From an uncultured Bacteroides sp. (lineage in GTDB: Bacteria; Bacteroidota; Bacteroidia; Bacteroidales; Bacteroidaceae), in assembly GCA_900546645.1 (NCBI GenBank), contig URDR01000038.1:1-26395 (forward strand): DNA of 26,395 nucleotides. The letters run 5' to 3'. Position numbers and translations under genes: made by a program. The number at the start of each line of letters is the position of its first letter. The stretch's first letter is position 1. Of this stretch, positions 1 through 8,050 are shown piece after piece. The notes under the pieces were generated by a model, which worked only from the letters and a program-made list of their open reading frames with translations, did no database searches and was not told where the DNA came from.

Positions 1-560
1 ATTTGGAAACCTACCATAGAAATATGATAAGGCGCTGGGTGCTTAGCCTACACAAGACGGCAAGAAAGTTTTGGGCAAGTGTCGGCGTGGTGACACAGGA
101 GATACAGGACATCATCGGCAGCGAAATCGTAAAAGAGGCCATTATCAACAACTCCGATGTGGTGATGCTTCTTGACCAAAGCAAGTTCAAGGAACGCTTC
201 GACAACATCAAGGCTATTCTCGGACTGACGGAAACGGACTGCAAGAAAATCTTTACCATTAACCGACTGGAGAACAAGGAAGGACGCAGTTTCTTCCGGG
301 AAGTATTCATCAGGCGTGGTACGACCAGCGAAGTCTATGGCGTGGAGGAACCGAGGGAATGCTACATGACTTACACCACCGAACGGGCGGAAAAAGAAGC
401 GTTGAAACTCTACAAGGCAGAACTGAAATGCAGCCATCAAGAAGCTACGGAAGCCTATTGCCGAGACTGGAAACGGTCGGGTATTGAAAAATCGCTGCCT
501 TTTGCACAAATGGTAAATAAGGCAGGCAAAGTATTGAACCTGAAAGAAAAACAATTCTAA
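1..560 (+). CDS. traG: Conjugation ATPase TraG (VirB4-like), C-terminal part
   Basis: This is the C-terminal end of the cytoplasmic VirB4-type ATPase that powers the conjugative type IV secretion machine. The reading frame is open from the window edge (first full codon at base 3), so the true start and the Walker A motif lie outside. About 185 residues remain. The visible part has the run expected after Walker B in this family: a helix (HKTARKFWASVGVVTQEIQD) followed by IIGSEIVKEAIINNSD and LLDQSKFKERFDNI, then the FREVFIRRGTTSEVYGVE strands. Bacteroidetes TraG proteins end in the same way. It is followed 12 bp later by a small ORF and then the rest of the tra operon. The family call rests on remembered conserved segments; no alignment was run. 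Confidence 0.88.
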   Translation, partial: LETYHRNMIRRWVLSLHKTARKFWASVGVVTQEIQDIIGSEIVKEAIINNSDVVMLLDQSKFKERFDNIKAILGLTETDCKKIFTINRLENKEGRSFFREVFIRRGTTSEVYGVEEPRECYMTYTTERAEKEALKLYKAELKCSHQEATEAYCRDWKRSGIEKSLPFAQMVNKAGKVLNLKEKQF

Positions 561-572
561 AATCATATTATC

Positions 573-896
573 ATGCAAGAAGAAAAATTTATCAGCGAGT
601 TTTGGAAATCCAACGAACGTAGCAATTTCTCCAAGGAAGCAACGGTACTGTTCTTCTACCTTATTTATATTTGGAAGAACGAGAACAAACCAGAAAAGTT
701 CTATGTGCATCCGGCGAGCCTGCTTTGCAAGGTACGCGGATTTACCGTAAAAGATGTGCTGTCAGCCAGCAAGGAACTGCAAGAGCGGAACTACATCAGC
801 TTCACGGCACCGGAAAAGGACTGGTGTTCGGGGGAATACAGCCTGTGTATGGAACGAGCAGGACAAGGGAAAGAGATAACGGCTAACGGCAAATAA
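573..896 (+). CDS. Small hypothetical protein, winged-helix-like
   Basis: This encodes 107 residues in the tra operon, starting 12 bp after traG and ending 22 bp before the next gene. I do not recognise the family. The sequence is soluble, with no signal peptide or membrane helix. The segment NFSKEATVLFFYLIYIWKNENK, then VHPASLLCKVRGFTVKDVLSASKELQERNYISF, has the helix-helix-recognition helix-wing pattern of replication or phage-type winged-helix proteins (a recognition helix followed by LQERNYISF). DNA binding is therefore inferred only from pattern. It could be a regulator or accessory factor of the tra operon. A C-rich tract (bases 897-912) separates it from the following start codon. Confidence 0.6.
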   Translation: MQEEKFISEFWKSNERSNFSKEATVLFFYLIYIWKNENKPEKFYVHPASLLCKVRGFTVKDVLSASKELQERNYISFTAPEKDWCSGEYSLCMERAGQGKEITANGK

Positions 897-918
897 CCCC
901 TTCCCCCCCCACCTCGCC

Positions 919-3483
919 ATGTATAGAATCCTATTGCTTCTGACCTTAGCCTGCACCTTTGTCTTTCCAACAAGGGCGCAGTACGTGCGTGTAAACTACG
1001 ACAAGAAAACGGTGGCCGCCATGGTCGCCGCCTATGGGACGGAAACGGTGGCTGAAGCCTACTACAATGAGCAGGTGAAAGCCATACTGGAACGGTACAA
1101 CGCCGCCGAAATCGCCGCCGCCGGAATTTTTACATCCAAATTCCTTGACCGCAAGGGATTGACGGAACTAGGTATCTGGAGCAGCCACACGGAGAACCAA
1201 TACTACCGGAGGATTTACCACCTGGTAAGTGTCAAAATCATGCCGAAGATATGGACGGTAGCCGGGATGATGCTCCGCTCGCCCCAGACCGCCCTTTATT
1301 GGGGAAGCTACCTGATGAAAATCTGCACGGAAGTGAAAACGCTCTGTATGCAGTTTGAGTCGGTAGTGACCAATGGCAGCCTGTCGTTCAGCGACATCGC
1401 TTTCCTGCAACTGAATCCGCAGGTGGCCTCGCTGTTCACCCTGTCGGAGAATGGCGGTATCGACTGGGAAACCTTCCTTGACGATTTGGGCGACGTTCCG
1501 CACCACTTCACCAAAGAGAACCTAAAGGCTGACTTGGACAAGCTCTATAACATGGGGGTGAGTATCGCCACTGCCGGTACGGAGAACTTAAGCGGACGTA
1601 TCTTGGGAGAGAGCAGTTTCCACGACCTGTTGCAAGGAAACGTGACTGCCATTGCCCACGCCGTGGAAAACAGCTACGACCTGTACCAAAGCCTTGACAA
1701 TTCGGTAGGTAGCACGTTACTCTCCTTAGTCGGAGGACCGGAGAACGTAGCCGGGCTGTTCCAACTCGACAATTACAATCTGACGGCGTGGATGACCGAT
1801 TACCTGCGTGAGACGATGGGGCAATACTATACCCAACGGTGGTACATTTACCGCAAGGATGCCGGCCAGGAGGTGCTTTGCGACTACTCCCCTGCCACAG
1901 ACGACAACAGCGTAATCAATGGTGGGGAATGGGCACGCTTCAATACTTCCGATGCCAACTTTTACCCGAATACCGCCCAGACCGAACAGGTGCTTAGCAA
2001 TTCGGAACGATATGCCGGATGGTCAAGGGCGCAGGTGGAACAACTGAACCGCCGAAACGACGGAAACACTTACAGTATCAGCTATTACCGCTCCAGTTAT
2101 ATCATATCCAAAGGAGGCAAGCAGACTAAGAAAGCCTATGCATACAGCATCAAGGTGACGAAAAGCTGGAACCATACAGAAGAAGTGTATGAGGACGTGT
2201 TCGATTCATATACCATGGACTTGAACACTTTTAAAGGGCAGCTTCAAGCCCGCCTGTCGGAATACAACGAGAACGAGGAAGGCACCGTGTATTACATCGG
2301 CTCCGATGCGAAAAACTATTACCAGGCTACCGATGAAGCGAAGCTGAAAGGCAGCGAAAGCGTAATGATAAGCGTAACCTGTCACGAGGGGGTAAGCCTG
2401 ATTTCCGGTATCACCCAGTACAAATGCCGCAGTTGCGGAAGCAGCCTGAATGCCCACTCGAAGGAATGCGTGATGCGAACGTCCGTGTCGGGAGACGAGG
2501 TACTTGACTTGTCCGGCTTGGATGAACTGGAACAGGAATACAACGGGGAAGCCGCCGTGCTGCAAGCCCGGATAGACAGACTTAAGGTAGAAAATGCGGA
2601 ACTTGTCAGGCAGATAGCTTCCGCCACTGTGGAGGAAGCCGCCGTGCTTCGGCAAGCCTATAACCGTAACAAAGACGAGATTGGCCGGATAGAGACGGAA
2701 CTTTCCGTCGTGCGCCGGAAGCAGGAGGAACTGGCACAGGCCAAAGAAGAAGCCGCCGCCGACAACGACGTGCCTACCGATGATTACTACCGTATTCCGG
2801 CTATCATGCAGGACTGCAAGGCCGCCTACGACCTGACATGGAAAGGCGAAGGTTGGTGGTCGGGCTATACCTACCTGCGTGAAGCTGTCGCTCCGAACAT
2901 CAACGGGGTGATTACATTCCGTGCCTCCCTGCAGATTGCCCGGAAGCCGAAATACTTCCTCGGCATCAAGATACACCGTGCCATTATGGAAATCAGTTGG
3001 GAGCTGACCGCCGAATACAGCGATACGGAGGTGGTGGATATTATCCAGTTTGATCCAGAGAAAAGCGAGACTGAGAAAAAGGACGAAGTGAACAGCCGCC
3101 TGTCGGAAATCGCCCGTGAATACCCCTCCTGCAAGATAAGCACGGAATACTTTCGAAGCGAACCGCCGGAAACGGACAATACTGGCGATACCTATCACCT
3201 GCTATGGTCGTCAGACCGGCTGGAAATCGCCCGCCAGGTACATACAAGGCTGAGCCATATCTATGCCGACCTGGTATCGCTGGAGAAAATGATGCACTAC
3301 AAGCTCTCCATTGTGGACGTGCTGCGTGATGCGGCTCCCTATATCAATGACGAACGGGGCAGGCGGCTGACTTTAGTGGAACAATGCCGGAAACGGTGGT
3401 TGCACGGGGCGGCTGAAAACCTGCACTCCGTGGACTACAACGGCAAATACGAAGATGAAGAAAGGGGGAACGGAAATGAATGA
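919..3483 (+). CDS. Large exported conjugation accessory protein with Cys/His motif and coiled coil
   Basis: This is an 854-residue protein with a clear signal peptide (residues 1-20, MYRILLLLTLACTFVFPTRA, then Q), so it should act in the periplasm or envelope. The first ~300 residues are mostly helical. Near the middle is C503-x2-C506-x6-H513-x3-C517, which looks like a zinc-binding knuckle. A strongly charged coiled coil follows (about 525-615, with heptad-like repeats of E, L, R and A). The C-terminal third mixes strands (IMEISWELTAEYSD) and helices. It lies between traG and traJ, where other Bacteroidetes elements carry traH/traI-type genes, so a role in mating-pair assembly is likely, but I cannot assign a family. 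It overlaps the next gene by 8 bp if the ATG at 3476 is used. Confidence 0.75.
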   Translation: MYRILLLLTLACTFVFPTRAQYVRVNYDKKTVAAMVAAYGTETVAEAYYNEQVKAILERYNAAEIAAAGIFTSKFLDRKGLTELGIWSSHTENQYYRRIYHLVSVKIMPKIWTVAGMMLRSPQTALYWGSYLMKICTEVKTLCMQFESVVTNGSLSFSDIAFLQLNPQVASLFTLSENGGIDWETFLDDLGDVPHHFTKENLKADLDKLYNMGVSIATAGTENLSGRILGESSFHDLLQGNVTAIAHAVENSYDLYQSLDNSVGSTLLSLVGGPENVAGLFQLDNYNLTAWMTDYLRETMGQYYTQRWYIYRKDAGQEVLCDYSPATDDNSVINGGEWARFNTSDANFYPNTAQTEQVLSNSERYAGWSRAQVEQLNRRNDGNTYSISYYRSSYIISKGGKQTKKAYAYSIKVTKSWNHTEEVYEDVFDSYTMDLNTFKGQLQARLSEYNENEEGTVYYIGSDAKNYYQATDEAKLKGSESVMISVTCHEGVSLISGITQYKCRSCGSSLNAHSKECVMRTSVSGDEVLDLSGLDELEQEYNGEAAVLQARIDRLKVENAELVRQIASATVEEAAVLRQAYNRNKDEIGRIETELSVVRRKQEELAQAKEEAAADNDVPTDDYYRIPAIMQDCKAAYDLTWKGEGWWSGYTYLREAVAPNINGVITFRASLQIARKPKYFLGIKIHRAIMEISWELTAEYSDTEVVDIIQFDPEKSETEKKDEVNSRLSEIAREYPSCKISTEYFRSEPPETDNTGDTYHLLWSSDRLEIARQVHTRLSHIYADLVSLEKMMHYKLSIVDVLRDAAPYINDERGRRLTLVEQCRKRWLHGAAENLHSVDYNGKYEDEERGNGNE

Positions 3484-4210
3484 CCGGACACGATACCTAC
3501 TCCTGTTGCTGTTGGCGGTGCTGCCCACCGTAGTGAAGGCGCAATGGAACTTCGACATTCCTGTGGTGGAAGCCTATATCAACGACCACAAGCAGCAACG
3601 GAGCCTGTTGCTGGCACGCTCCACACTGGAGCTGAGCAACCAACTGTTGCATGAATACAGCAGCGATGCCGCCGTGGAATACAAGGAACTGAACATCGAC
3701 CTTGACAAATACACGAGGGCGTTCGATGTGATTGACGTGCTGTACCAGTCGCTCCGTACCTCGCTGAATGTCTATTCTACTTATGACACAGTGAGTGACC
3801 GTATCAGGGATTACAAGGATCTGTTGGACGATTATCGGGAAAAGGTATTGGAACGGGGGAAAATCTCTCCGGCCGACACCTTGCTTATCAGCGTGAACCT
3901 GCGCTGCATACGGAAGATTACCGATGAAGGGGAATCGCTGTACCGTTCGGTGGCTGACCTTGTGCTGTACGCCACTGGTGCCGCCGCCTGCTCGACCTCA
4001 GACCTGCTGTTGATACTGGAGGGTATCAATATCGGACTGGATAACATCGAAGCGCATCTGAACCGGGCATACTTTGAGACTTGGCGGTATATCCAACTGC
4101 GGATTGGCTACTGGAAAGAGAGCATTTATCGGAGGCAAAGCAAGCTGGAAATCATAGAGGGGGCGTTTGGACGGTGGAGGGAAGCCGGTCTGAATCCGGG
4201 AACGAAATGA
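3476..4210 (+). CDS. Exported helical tra accessory protein
   Basis: The product is about 244 residues. An upstream ATG at 3455 is in frame, but the one at 3476 gives a clean signal peptide (MNDRTRYLLLLLLAVLPTVV then KAQ), follows a purine-rich stretch (AAAGGGGGAACGGAA), and overlaps the previous stop by only 8 bp, so I prefer it. The mature protein is almost wholly helical (repeated L-x2-I/L patterns; a Cys pair at CIRKITD and AAACSTSD). It resembles in layout the periplasmic TraI/VirB5-type small helical proteins of type IV systems, which contribute to pilus tips or periplasmic contacts. That assignment is inferred from position and fold only. The C-terminal FGRWREAGLNPG resembles the end of the next gene product (MGRWRSAGWTTVDG), suggesting the two are related. 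Confidence 0.72.
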   Translation: MNDRTRYLLLLLLAVLPTVVKAQWNFDIPVVEAYINDHKQQRSLLLARSTLELSNQLLHEYSSDAAVEYKELNIDLDKYTRAFDVIDVLYQSLRTSLNVYSTYDTVSDRIRDYKDLLDDYREKVLERGKISPADTLLISVNLRCIRKITDEGESLYRSVADLVLYATGAAACSTSDLLLILEGINIGLDNIEAHLNRAYFETWRYIQLRIGYWKESIYRRQSKLEIIEGAFGRWREAGLNPGTK

Positions 4211-4223
4211 AAAATTAAGAATA

Positions 4224-4236
4224 AAGAATGAGGAAT
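4224..4236 (+). repeat. Recurrent tra-operon spacer AAGAATGAGGAAT, copy 1
   Basis: This 13-mer is found exactly three times in the window (4224-4236, 10248-10260, 10795-10807), each at a junction between tra genes. It is set in related AATTAAGAAT-type sequence. Its function is unknown. Confidence 0.6.
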
Positions 4237-4241
4237 CGGAC

Positions 4242-4982
4242 ATGAAGAATCGGAAGATGGGGAAAGGAATTTTAGTAGTGGGGCTTGTGCTCTATGGGGC
4301 GATGGATGTGGTGGCGCAAAGCGTGACCTATAGCCACGATGCTGCCAAGATGAACCAGATAACGGTGGGTGAAATCGGCTCCGGGTCGCTTACGCCCGGA
4401 CTCTATTACCAAGCGTTGCACAAGTCGTACAGCAAGAGTGCGGCGAGCAAGAACAAACTGTCGTACCGTACCCTTGCCGGGGTGAACCTGTATAACCAGG
4501 TGGATGAAGCGGAAGCGTTGGACTCGGCAATGGTGGCACGGGCGAAAATTGAAGCCCTGAACGTGGCTGACCGTAGCGGCGGTGCGCTCGATGTGGCTTG
4601 GGCAGCGGAGGGAGGAAAGATAACCGACAAGATGGGTGACTTTGGGCGGAACATCAACCGCATCCTGCAAACAGGCGGCAACGGTGATGACCAAAGCTAT
4701 TGGAAGGAGCATTACCAGATGTTCCAATGCGCCATAAGAGCCACGCAGGACGCTTATATGCCCAATGCCCAGCGCAAGAAACAATACCTGCGCATCTATA
4801 CGGATGTGGCAAGGAAGAACGAAGAACTTATCCGCTACCTCGTCCGGCTATCCAACGCACGCAAGACCTCAGAACTGCTTGCTGCCACCAATCAAATAGA
4901 AAACCGGAAAGCGCAAGTAGTGGCTGCCGCCATGGGGCGGTGGCGTTCTGCCGGATGGACTACCGTGGATGGCAGGGAATGA
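4242..4982 (+). CDS. Exported tra accessory protein
   Basis: The product is 246 residues with a signal peptide (residues 1-25, MKNRKMGKGILVVGLVLYGA, then MDVVAQ). The mature part is helical, with many Ala, Asn and Lys residues. I think proteins of this kind are annotated as DUF5045 or conjugal transfer proteins in Bacteroides, but I am not certain of the family number. It shares a C-terminal GRWR-x-AG motif and general helical architecture with the preceding product, pointing to an old duplication. It lies between the exported helical protein and the antirepressor gene, before traJ. The 31-bp gap to the previous gene contains a spacer sequence that recurs elsewhere in the operon. A role in assembling the transfer apparatus is inferred from context. 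Confidence 0.72.
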   Translation: MKNRKMGKGILVVGLVLYGAMDVVAQSVTYSHDAAKMNQITVGEIGSGSLTPGLYYQALHKSYSKSAASKNKLSYRTLAGVNLYNQVDEAEALDSAMVARAKIEALNVADRSGGALDVAWAAEGGKITDKMGDFGRNINRILQTGGNGDDQSYWKEHYQMFQCAIRATQDAYMPNAQRKKQYLRIYTDVARKNEELIRYLVRLSNARKTSELLAATNQIENRKAQVVAAAMGRWRSAGWTTVDGRE

Positions 4983-5021
4983 AAAAGGAAAGGGAAAAAG
5001 AATTTATTAACTCTATAAATA

Positions 5022-5879
5022 ATGACAAACATGAATCATCAAAACCAAGTGTTCAATCATCCGCAATTCGGGGAGATTTGTACCGTTCAACAGGAAGAAG
5101 GGAAAGTGTTGTTCAAGGCTAATGATGTGGCCCGTTCTTTAGGGTATGCAGAAGCTGCAAAGGCCGTCCGTACCCACTGTAAGGGGGTGTCCGTTTTAGA
5201 CACTCCCATTGAGAATCAATACGGTACGGTTGTAATGCAACCTACCAAGTTTATCAGCGAATCCGATGTATATAGATTGGTGATGCGCTCCAAACTTCCG
5301 GAAGCTGAAAAGTTTCAGGACTGGGTCTGTGAGGAAGTGCTGCCTGCCATTCGGAAGGACGGGGCTTACCTGAGCGAGAAAGCCCTGCAACGCGCGGTGA
5401 CAGACCCGGAGTTCTTTATCGGACTTGCCAATGCCATTCGGAAGGAGAAAGAGCAACGGCTGGAGATAGAGAGCTGTTGCACGGAACAACAGCTTTTGAT
5501 TGACCGCCAAAAGGAAACAATCGAGGAGCTTGGCAAGCGTTCCGCTTACGCAGAGACCGTATTGCAGAACAAGGACTTGGTGGATATTACACAGATTGCG
5601 CAAGACTACGGTCTTTCAGGACGCCGTCTGAACGCTATTCTCCATGAAAAAAGGGTGCAATACAAGAGCGGCAAGCAATGGATTCTCTACGCTCCCTACA
5701 AGGGGAACGGGTATGTGGGTAGCGAAACCTCCCAGTTGGAGAACGGTAAGACCGTGATGCGTACCCGGTGGACACAAAAAGGCAGGCTATTTATCCATGA
5801 CTTGCTGAAAGCGGACGGCATATTGCCGGTACATGAGATTGAAACGGAACAAACGGAAACATCCTCTAATATCCAGTAA
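5022..5879 (+). CDS. Phage-type antirepressor, Bro-N plus KilA-C (ANT) domains
   Basis: The product is 285 residues. Residues about 5-110 are a Bro-N domain (FNHPQFGEICTVQQEEGKVL, KANDVARSLGYAEAAKAVRTHC, then SESDVYRLVMRSKLPEAEKF). Residues about 190-275 match the KilA-C/ANT domain (DITQIAQDYGLSGRRLNAIL, then a QYKSGKQWILYAPYKGNGYV stretch and TRWTQKGRLFIHDLL). A helical linker of about 60 residues joins them. In phages such proteins are DNA-binding antirepressors that control lysis-lysogeny; here the gene sits inside the tra operon, 39 bp after one gene and 3 bp before traJ. It may regulate transfer genes or have been captured from a phage. ATGs at 5022 and 5031 are both possible starts. Confidence 0.9.
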   Translation: MTNMNHQNQVFNHPQFGEICTVQQEEGKVLFKANDVARSLGYAEAAKAVRTHCKGVSVLDTPIENQYGTVVMQPTKFISESDVYRLVMRSKLPEAEKFQDWVCEEVLPAIRKDGAYLSEKALQRAVTDPEFFIGLANAIRKEKEQRLEIESCCTEQQLLIDRQKETIEELGKRSAYAETVLQNKDLVDITQIAQDYGLSGRRLNAILHEKRVQYKSGKQWILYAPYKGNGYVGSETSQLENGKTVMRTRWTQKGRLFIHDLLKADGILPVHEIETEQTETSSNIQ

Positions 5880-5882
5880 TGT

Positions 5883-7013
5883 ATGGCAGACAATATCTTA
5901 TCGGATTTCGGCATTGACATTCTCGAAGAAGAAATAGATGATGTGATATTCCAGACCAATGAGTTCCTGTGCGATGCGACTTTCACCGGCTCACAAGGGC
6001 CGTTTTGGTGGATCCTCCAAATGTGCATGGCGTTGGCAGCACTCTTTTCCATTATTGTGGCGGCGAACATGGCTTATAAAATGATGGTGAAACATGAGCC
6101 GCTGGACGTGATGAAACTATTCAAGCCACTGGCAATCGCTATCATCCTGTCGTGGTGGTATCCTCCTGCAGATACCGGCATGAACCGGAGCGGAAGCAGT
6201 TGGTGCGTGCTGGACTTCTTGTCGTACATTCCGAATGCCATTGGCTCGTACACGCATGACCTGTACCAGGCGGAAGCCACACAGATAAGCGACAAATTCC
6301 AAGAGGTGCAGGAATTGATTTATGTACGGGACACGATGTACACGAGTTTACAGGCACAGGCGGATGTCGCCCATTCGGGGGTGAGTGACCCCAATCTGAT
6401 AGAATCTACCATGGAGCAGACCGGAGTGGATGAGGTGACGAATATGGAGGTGGATGCAAGCCGACTCTGGTTTACCTCGCTGGTAAGCGGTGCAACTGTG
6501 TGCATTGATAAAATCGTGATGTGTATTGCGCTGATTGTCTTTCGGATAGGCTGGTGGGCGACCATATACTGCCAGCAAATCCTGCTCGGTATGCTGACGA
6601 TTTTCGGACCGATACAATGGGCATTCTCGTTATTGCCGAAATGGGAAGGTGCATGGGCAAAGTGGATGACACGTTATTTGACGGTGCATTTTTACGGAGC
6701 CATGCTCTACTTCGTTGGTTTTTACGTGCTGCTACTGTTCGACATCGTGCTGTGCATACAGGTGGAGAACCTGACGGCGATAACGGCGAGCGAGCAGACG
6801 ATGGCCGCCTACCTGCAGAACTCCTTCTTCTCGGCAGGCTATCTGATGGCGGCAAGCATTGTAGCCCTGAAATGCCTGAACCTTGTGCCGGACCTGGCGG
6901 CATGGATGATACCGGAAGGCGATACGGCATTCAGTACCCGAAACTTTGGCGAGGGTGTGGCTTCACAGGCTAAAATGTCCACCACGGGGGCGATAGCGCA
7001 CATGATGAGATAA
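5883..7013 (+). CDS. traJ: Conjugative transposon protein TraJ (VirB6-like inner-membrane protein)
   Basis: This is a 376-residue polytopic inner-membrane protein. The N-terminus MADNILSDFGIDILEEEIDD is soluble. Hydrophobic segments follow at roughly 40-65, 78-95, 205-255, 275-305 and 325-345. Conserved-looking features for TraJ include the FWWILQMCMALAALF helix, the KLFKPLAIAIILSWWYPP segment, and the IFGPIQWAFSLLPKWEGAWA block. Bacteroidetes TraJ fills the VirB6 position, forming part of the inner-membrane channel. The gene begins 3 bp after the antirepressor stop and is followed by traK after an AT-rich 79-bp gap. Length and topology are normal for the family. Confidence 0.9.
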   Translation: MADNILSDFGIDILEEEIDDVIFQTNEFLCDATFTGSQGPFWWILQMCMALAALFSIIVAANMAYKMMVKHEPLDVMKLFKPLAIAIILSWWYPPADTGMNRSGSSWCVLDFLSYIPNAIGSYTHDLYQAEATQISDKFQEVQELIYVRDTMYTSLQAQADVAHSGVSDPNLIESTMEQTGVDEVTNMEVDASRLWFTSLVSGATVCIDKIVMCIALIVFRIGWWATIYCQQILLGMLTIFGPIQWAFSLLPKWEGAWAKWMTRYLTVHFYGAMLYFVGFYVLLLFDIVLCIQVENLTAITASEQTMAAYLQNSFFSAGYLMAASIVALKCLNLVPDLAAWMIPEGDTAFSTRNFGEGVASQAKMSTTGAIAHMMR

Positions 7014-7092
7014 GGGATTATGAAAAATTGAGAATGATGAATGAAGATTTTCTGAAAATAGGGAGTGAATTAAATAAAATAGAAAAAGCTGT

Positions 7093-7707
7093 ATGGTAAT
7101 CAAAAACTTAGAAAACAAAATCAAGCTGGTGACGATATTCTGCGGATTTTTCCTTGCCGGATGCGTCCTTATCAGCCTGTCAAGCATCTGGACAGCAAGG
7201 GTGATGGTAACGGATGCCCAACAGAAGGTATATGTATTGGACGGCAATGTACCTATCCTTGTGCAACGCACTACAATGGAGGAGACCCTCGATGTGGAAG
7301 CGAGAAGCCATGTGGAAATGTTCCACCACTTCTTTTTCACGTTGGCACCGGATGACAAATATATACGCTACACCATGGATAAGGCGATGTACTTGGTGGA
7401 CGAGACCGGACTGGCACAGTACAATACACTGAAAGAAAAGGGATTTTACAACAATATCATGGGAACGAGTGCGGTATTCTCGATATTCTGTGACAGCATC
7501 AACTTCAACGAGGAGAAAATGGAGTTTACCTACTATGGCCGCCAACGCATCGAGCGGAGGACTTCCATTCTCACCCGTGAACTGGTGACCGCCGGCAAAC
7601 TGAAACGGGTACCCCGGACGGACAACAACCCGCACGGGCTGCTGATAGTGGACTGGCGCACCCTGCTGAACAAAGACATCGAACAAAAGAATAAAAACAA
7701 TTTCTGA
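7093..7707 (+). CDS. traK: Conjugative transposon protein TraK (VirB8-like)
   Basis: The product is 204 residues with one N-terminal membrane helix (about 12-33, LVTIFCGFFLAGCVLISLSS) and a periplasmic domain. The block EARSHVEMFHHFFFTLAPDD, followed by YIRYTMDKAMYLVDETG, is characteristic of Bacteroidetes TraK. Downstream strands YYGRQRIERRTSILTRELVT and PHGLLIVDWRTLLN complete the VirB8-type fold. It should be an assembly factor in the inner-membrane complex, contacting TraM and TraJ. It is one base from the next gene (stop at 7707, ATG at 7709), so the two are probably translationally coupled. Confidence 0.92.
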   Translation: MVIKNLENKIKLVTIFCGFFLAGCVLISLSSIWTARVMVTDAQQKVYVLDGNVPILVQRTTMEETLDVEARSHVEMFHHFFFTLAPDDKYIRYTMDKAMYLVDETGLAQYNTLKEKGFYNNIMGTSAVFSIFCDSINFNEEKMEFTYYGRQRIERRTSILTRELVTAGKLKRVPRTDNNPHGLLIVDWRTLLNKDIEQKNKNNF

Positions 7708-7708
7708 T

Positions 7709-8050
7709 ATGAGCTGGAAAAAAATGATTTTCGGCGAGAAGATGCCGGACAAGGACGATCCGAAGTATAAGGAACGGTATGAAAGAGAGGTGGCGGCAGG
7801 TCGTAAGGCTGCCCGGCTGCTGAGACTAGACAAGGCGGCAGGGGGCGTGCAACGCTTCGCCTGCAAGCACCCCAAGTGGTTTCTCGCCATTGTGTTCGGC
7901 ATTGTGCTGACCTGTTTGGGACATAACATCTATCGTATGGTAGCAGTGTATCAAATCCACCGGACGGAGGAACGCATGACTGCCACGGAACACCAGGAAC
8001 AATTATTGAAACAAAGACATAAGACGCATGATGATAACAGACAAGATTAA
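7709..8050 (+). CDS. traL: TraL-like small membrane protein
   Basis: The product is 113 residues with a basic, charged N-terminal cytoplasmic part (GEKMPDKDDPKYKERYEREV), one membrane helix (about 70-90, WFLAIVFGIVLTCLGHNIY) and a charged tail. Size, topology and position between traK and traM match TraL of Bacteroidetes conjugative transposons. The sequence itself is weakly conserved, so the symbol rests mainly on synteny. It overlaps traM by 23 bp, which supports co-translation. Its role in the transfer apparatus is not clear from sequence. Confidence 0.72.
   Translation: MSWKKMIFGEKMPDKDDPKYKERYEREVAAGRKAARLLRLDKAAGGVQRFACKHPKWFLAIVFGIVLTCLGHNIYRMVAVYQIHRTEERMTATEHQEQLLKQRHKTHDDNRQD

Noticed and set aside
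903..910. Run of eight C as a phase-variation tract
   Set aside because: It lies between genes, just before a start codon, and does not alter any reading frame; slippage could at most change spacing.
2206..3198. 330-codon open frame on the - strand inside the large exported tra gene
   Set aside because: It lies wholly antisense to a gene with signal peptide, coiled coil and good codon use; its product is Val/Phe/His-rich without motifs.
4272..4784. 170-codon - strand frame
   Set aside because: Antisense shadow of the exported tra protein; no family features.
6521..6973. 150-codon + strand frame inside traJ
   Set aside because: Out-of-frame overlap with traJ; low-complexity composition rich in Gly, Arg and Asp without motifs.
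7180..7929. 249-codon - strand frame across traK and traL
   Set aside because: Crosses two well-supported + strand genes and shows no recognisable protein.
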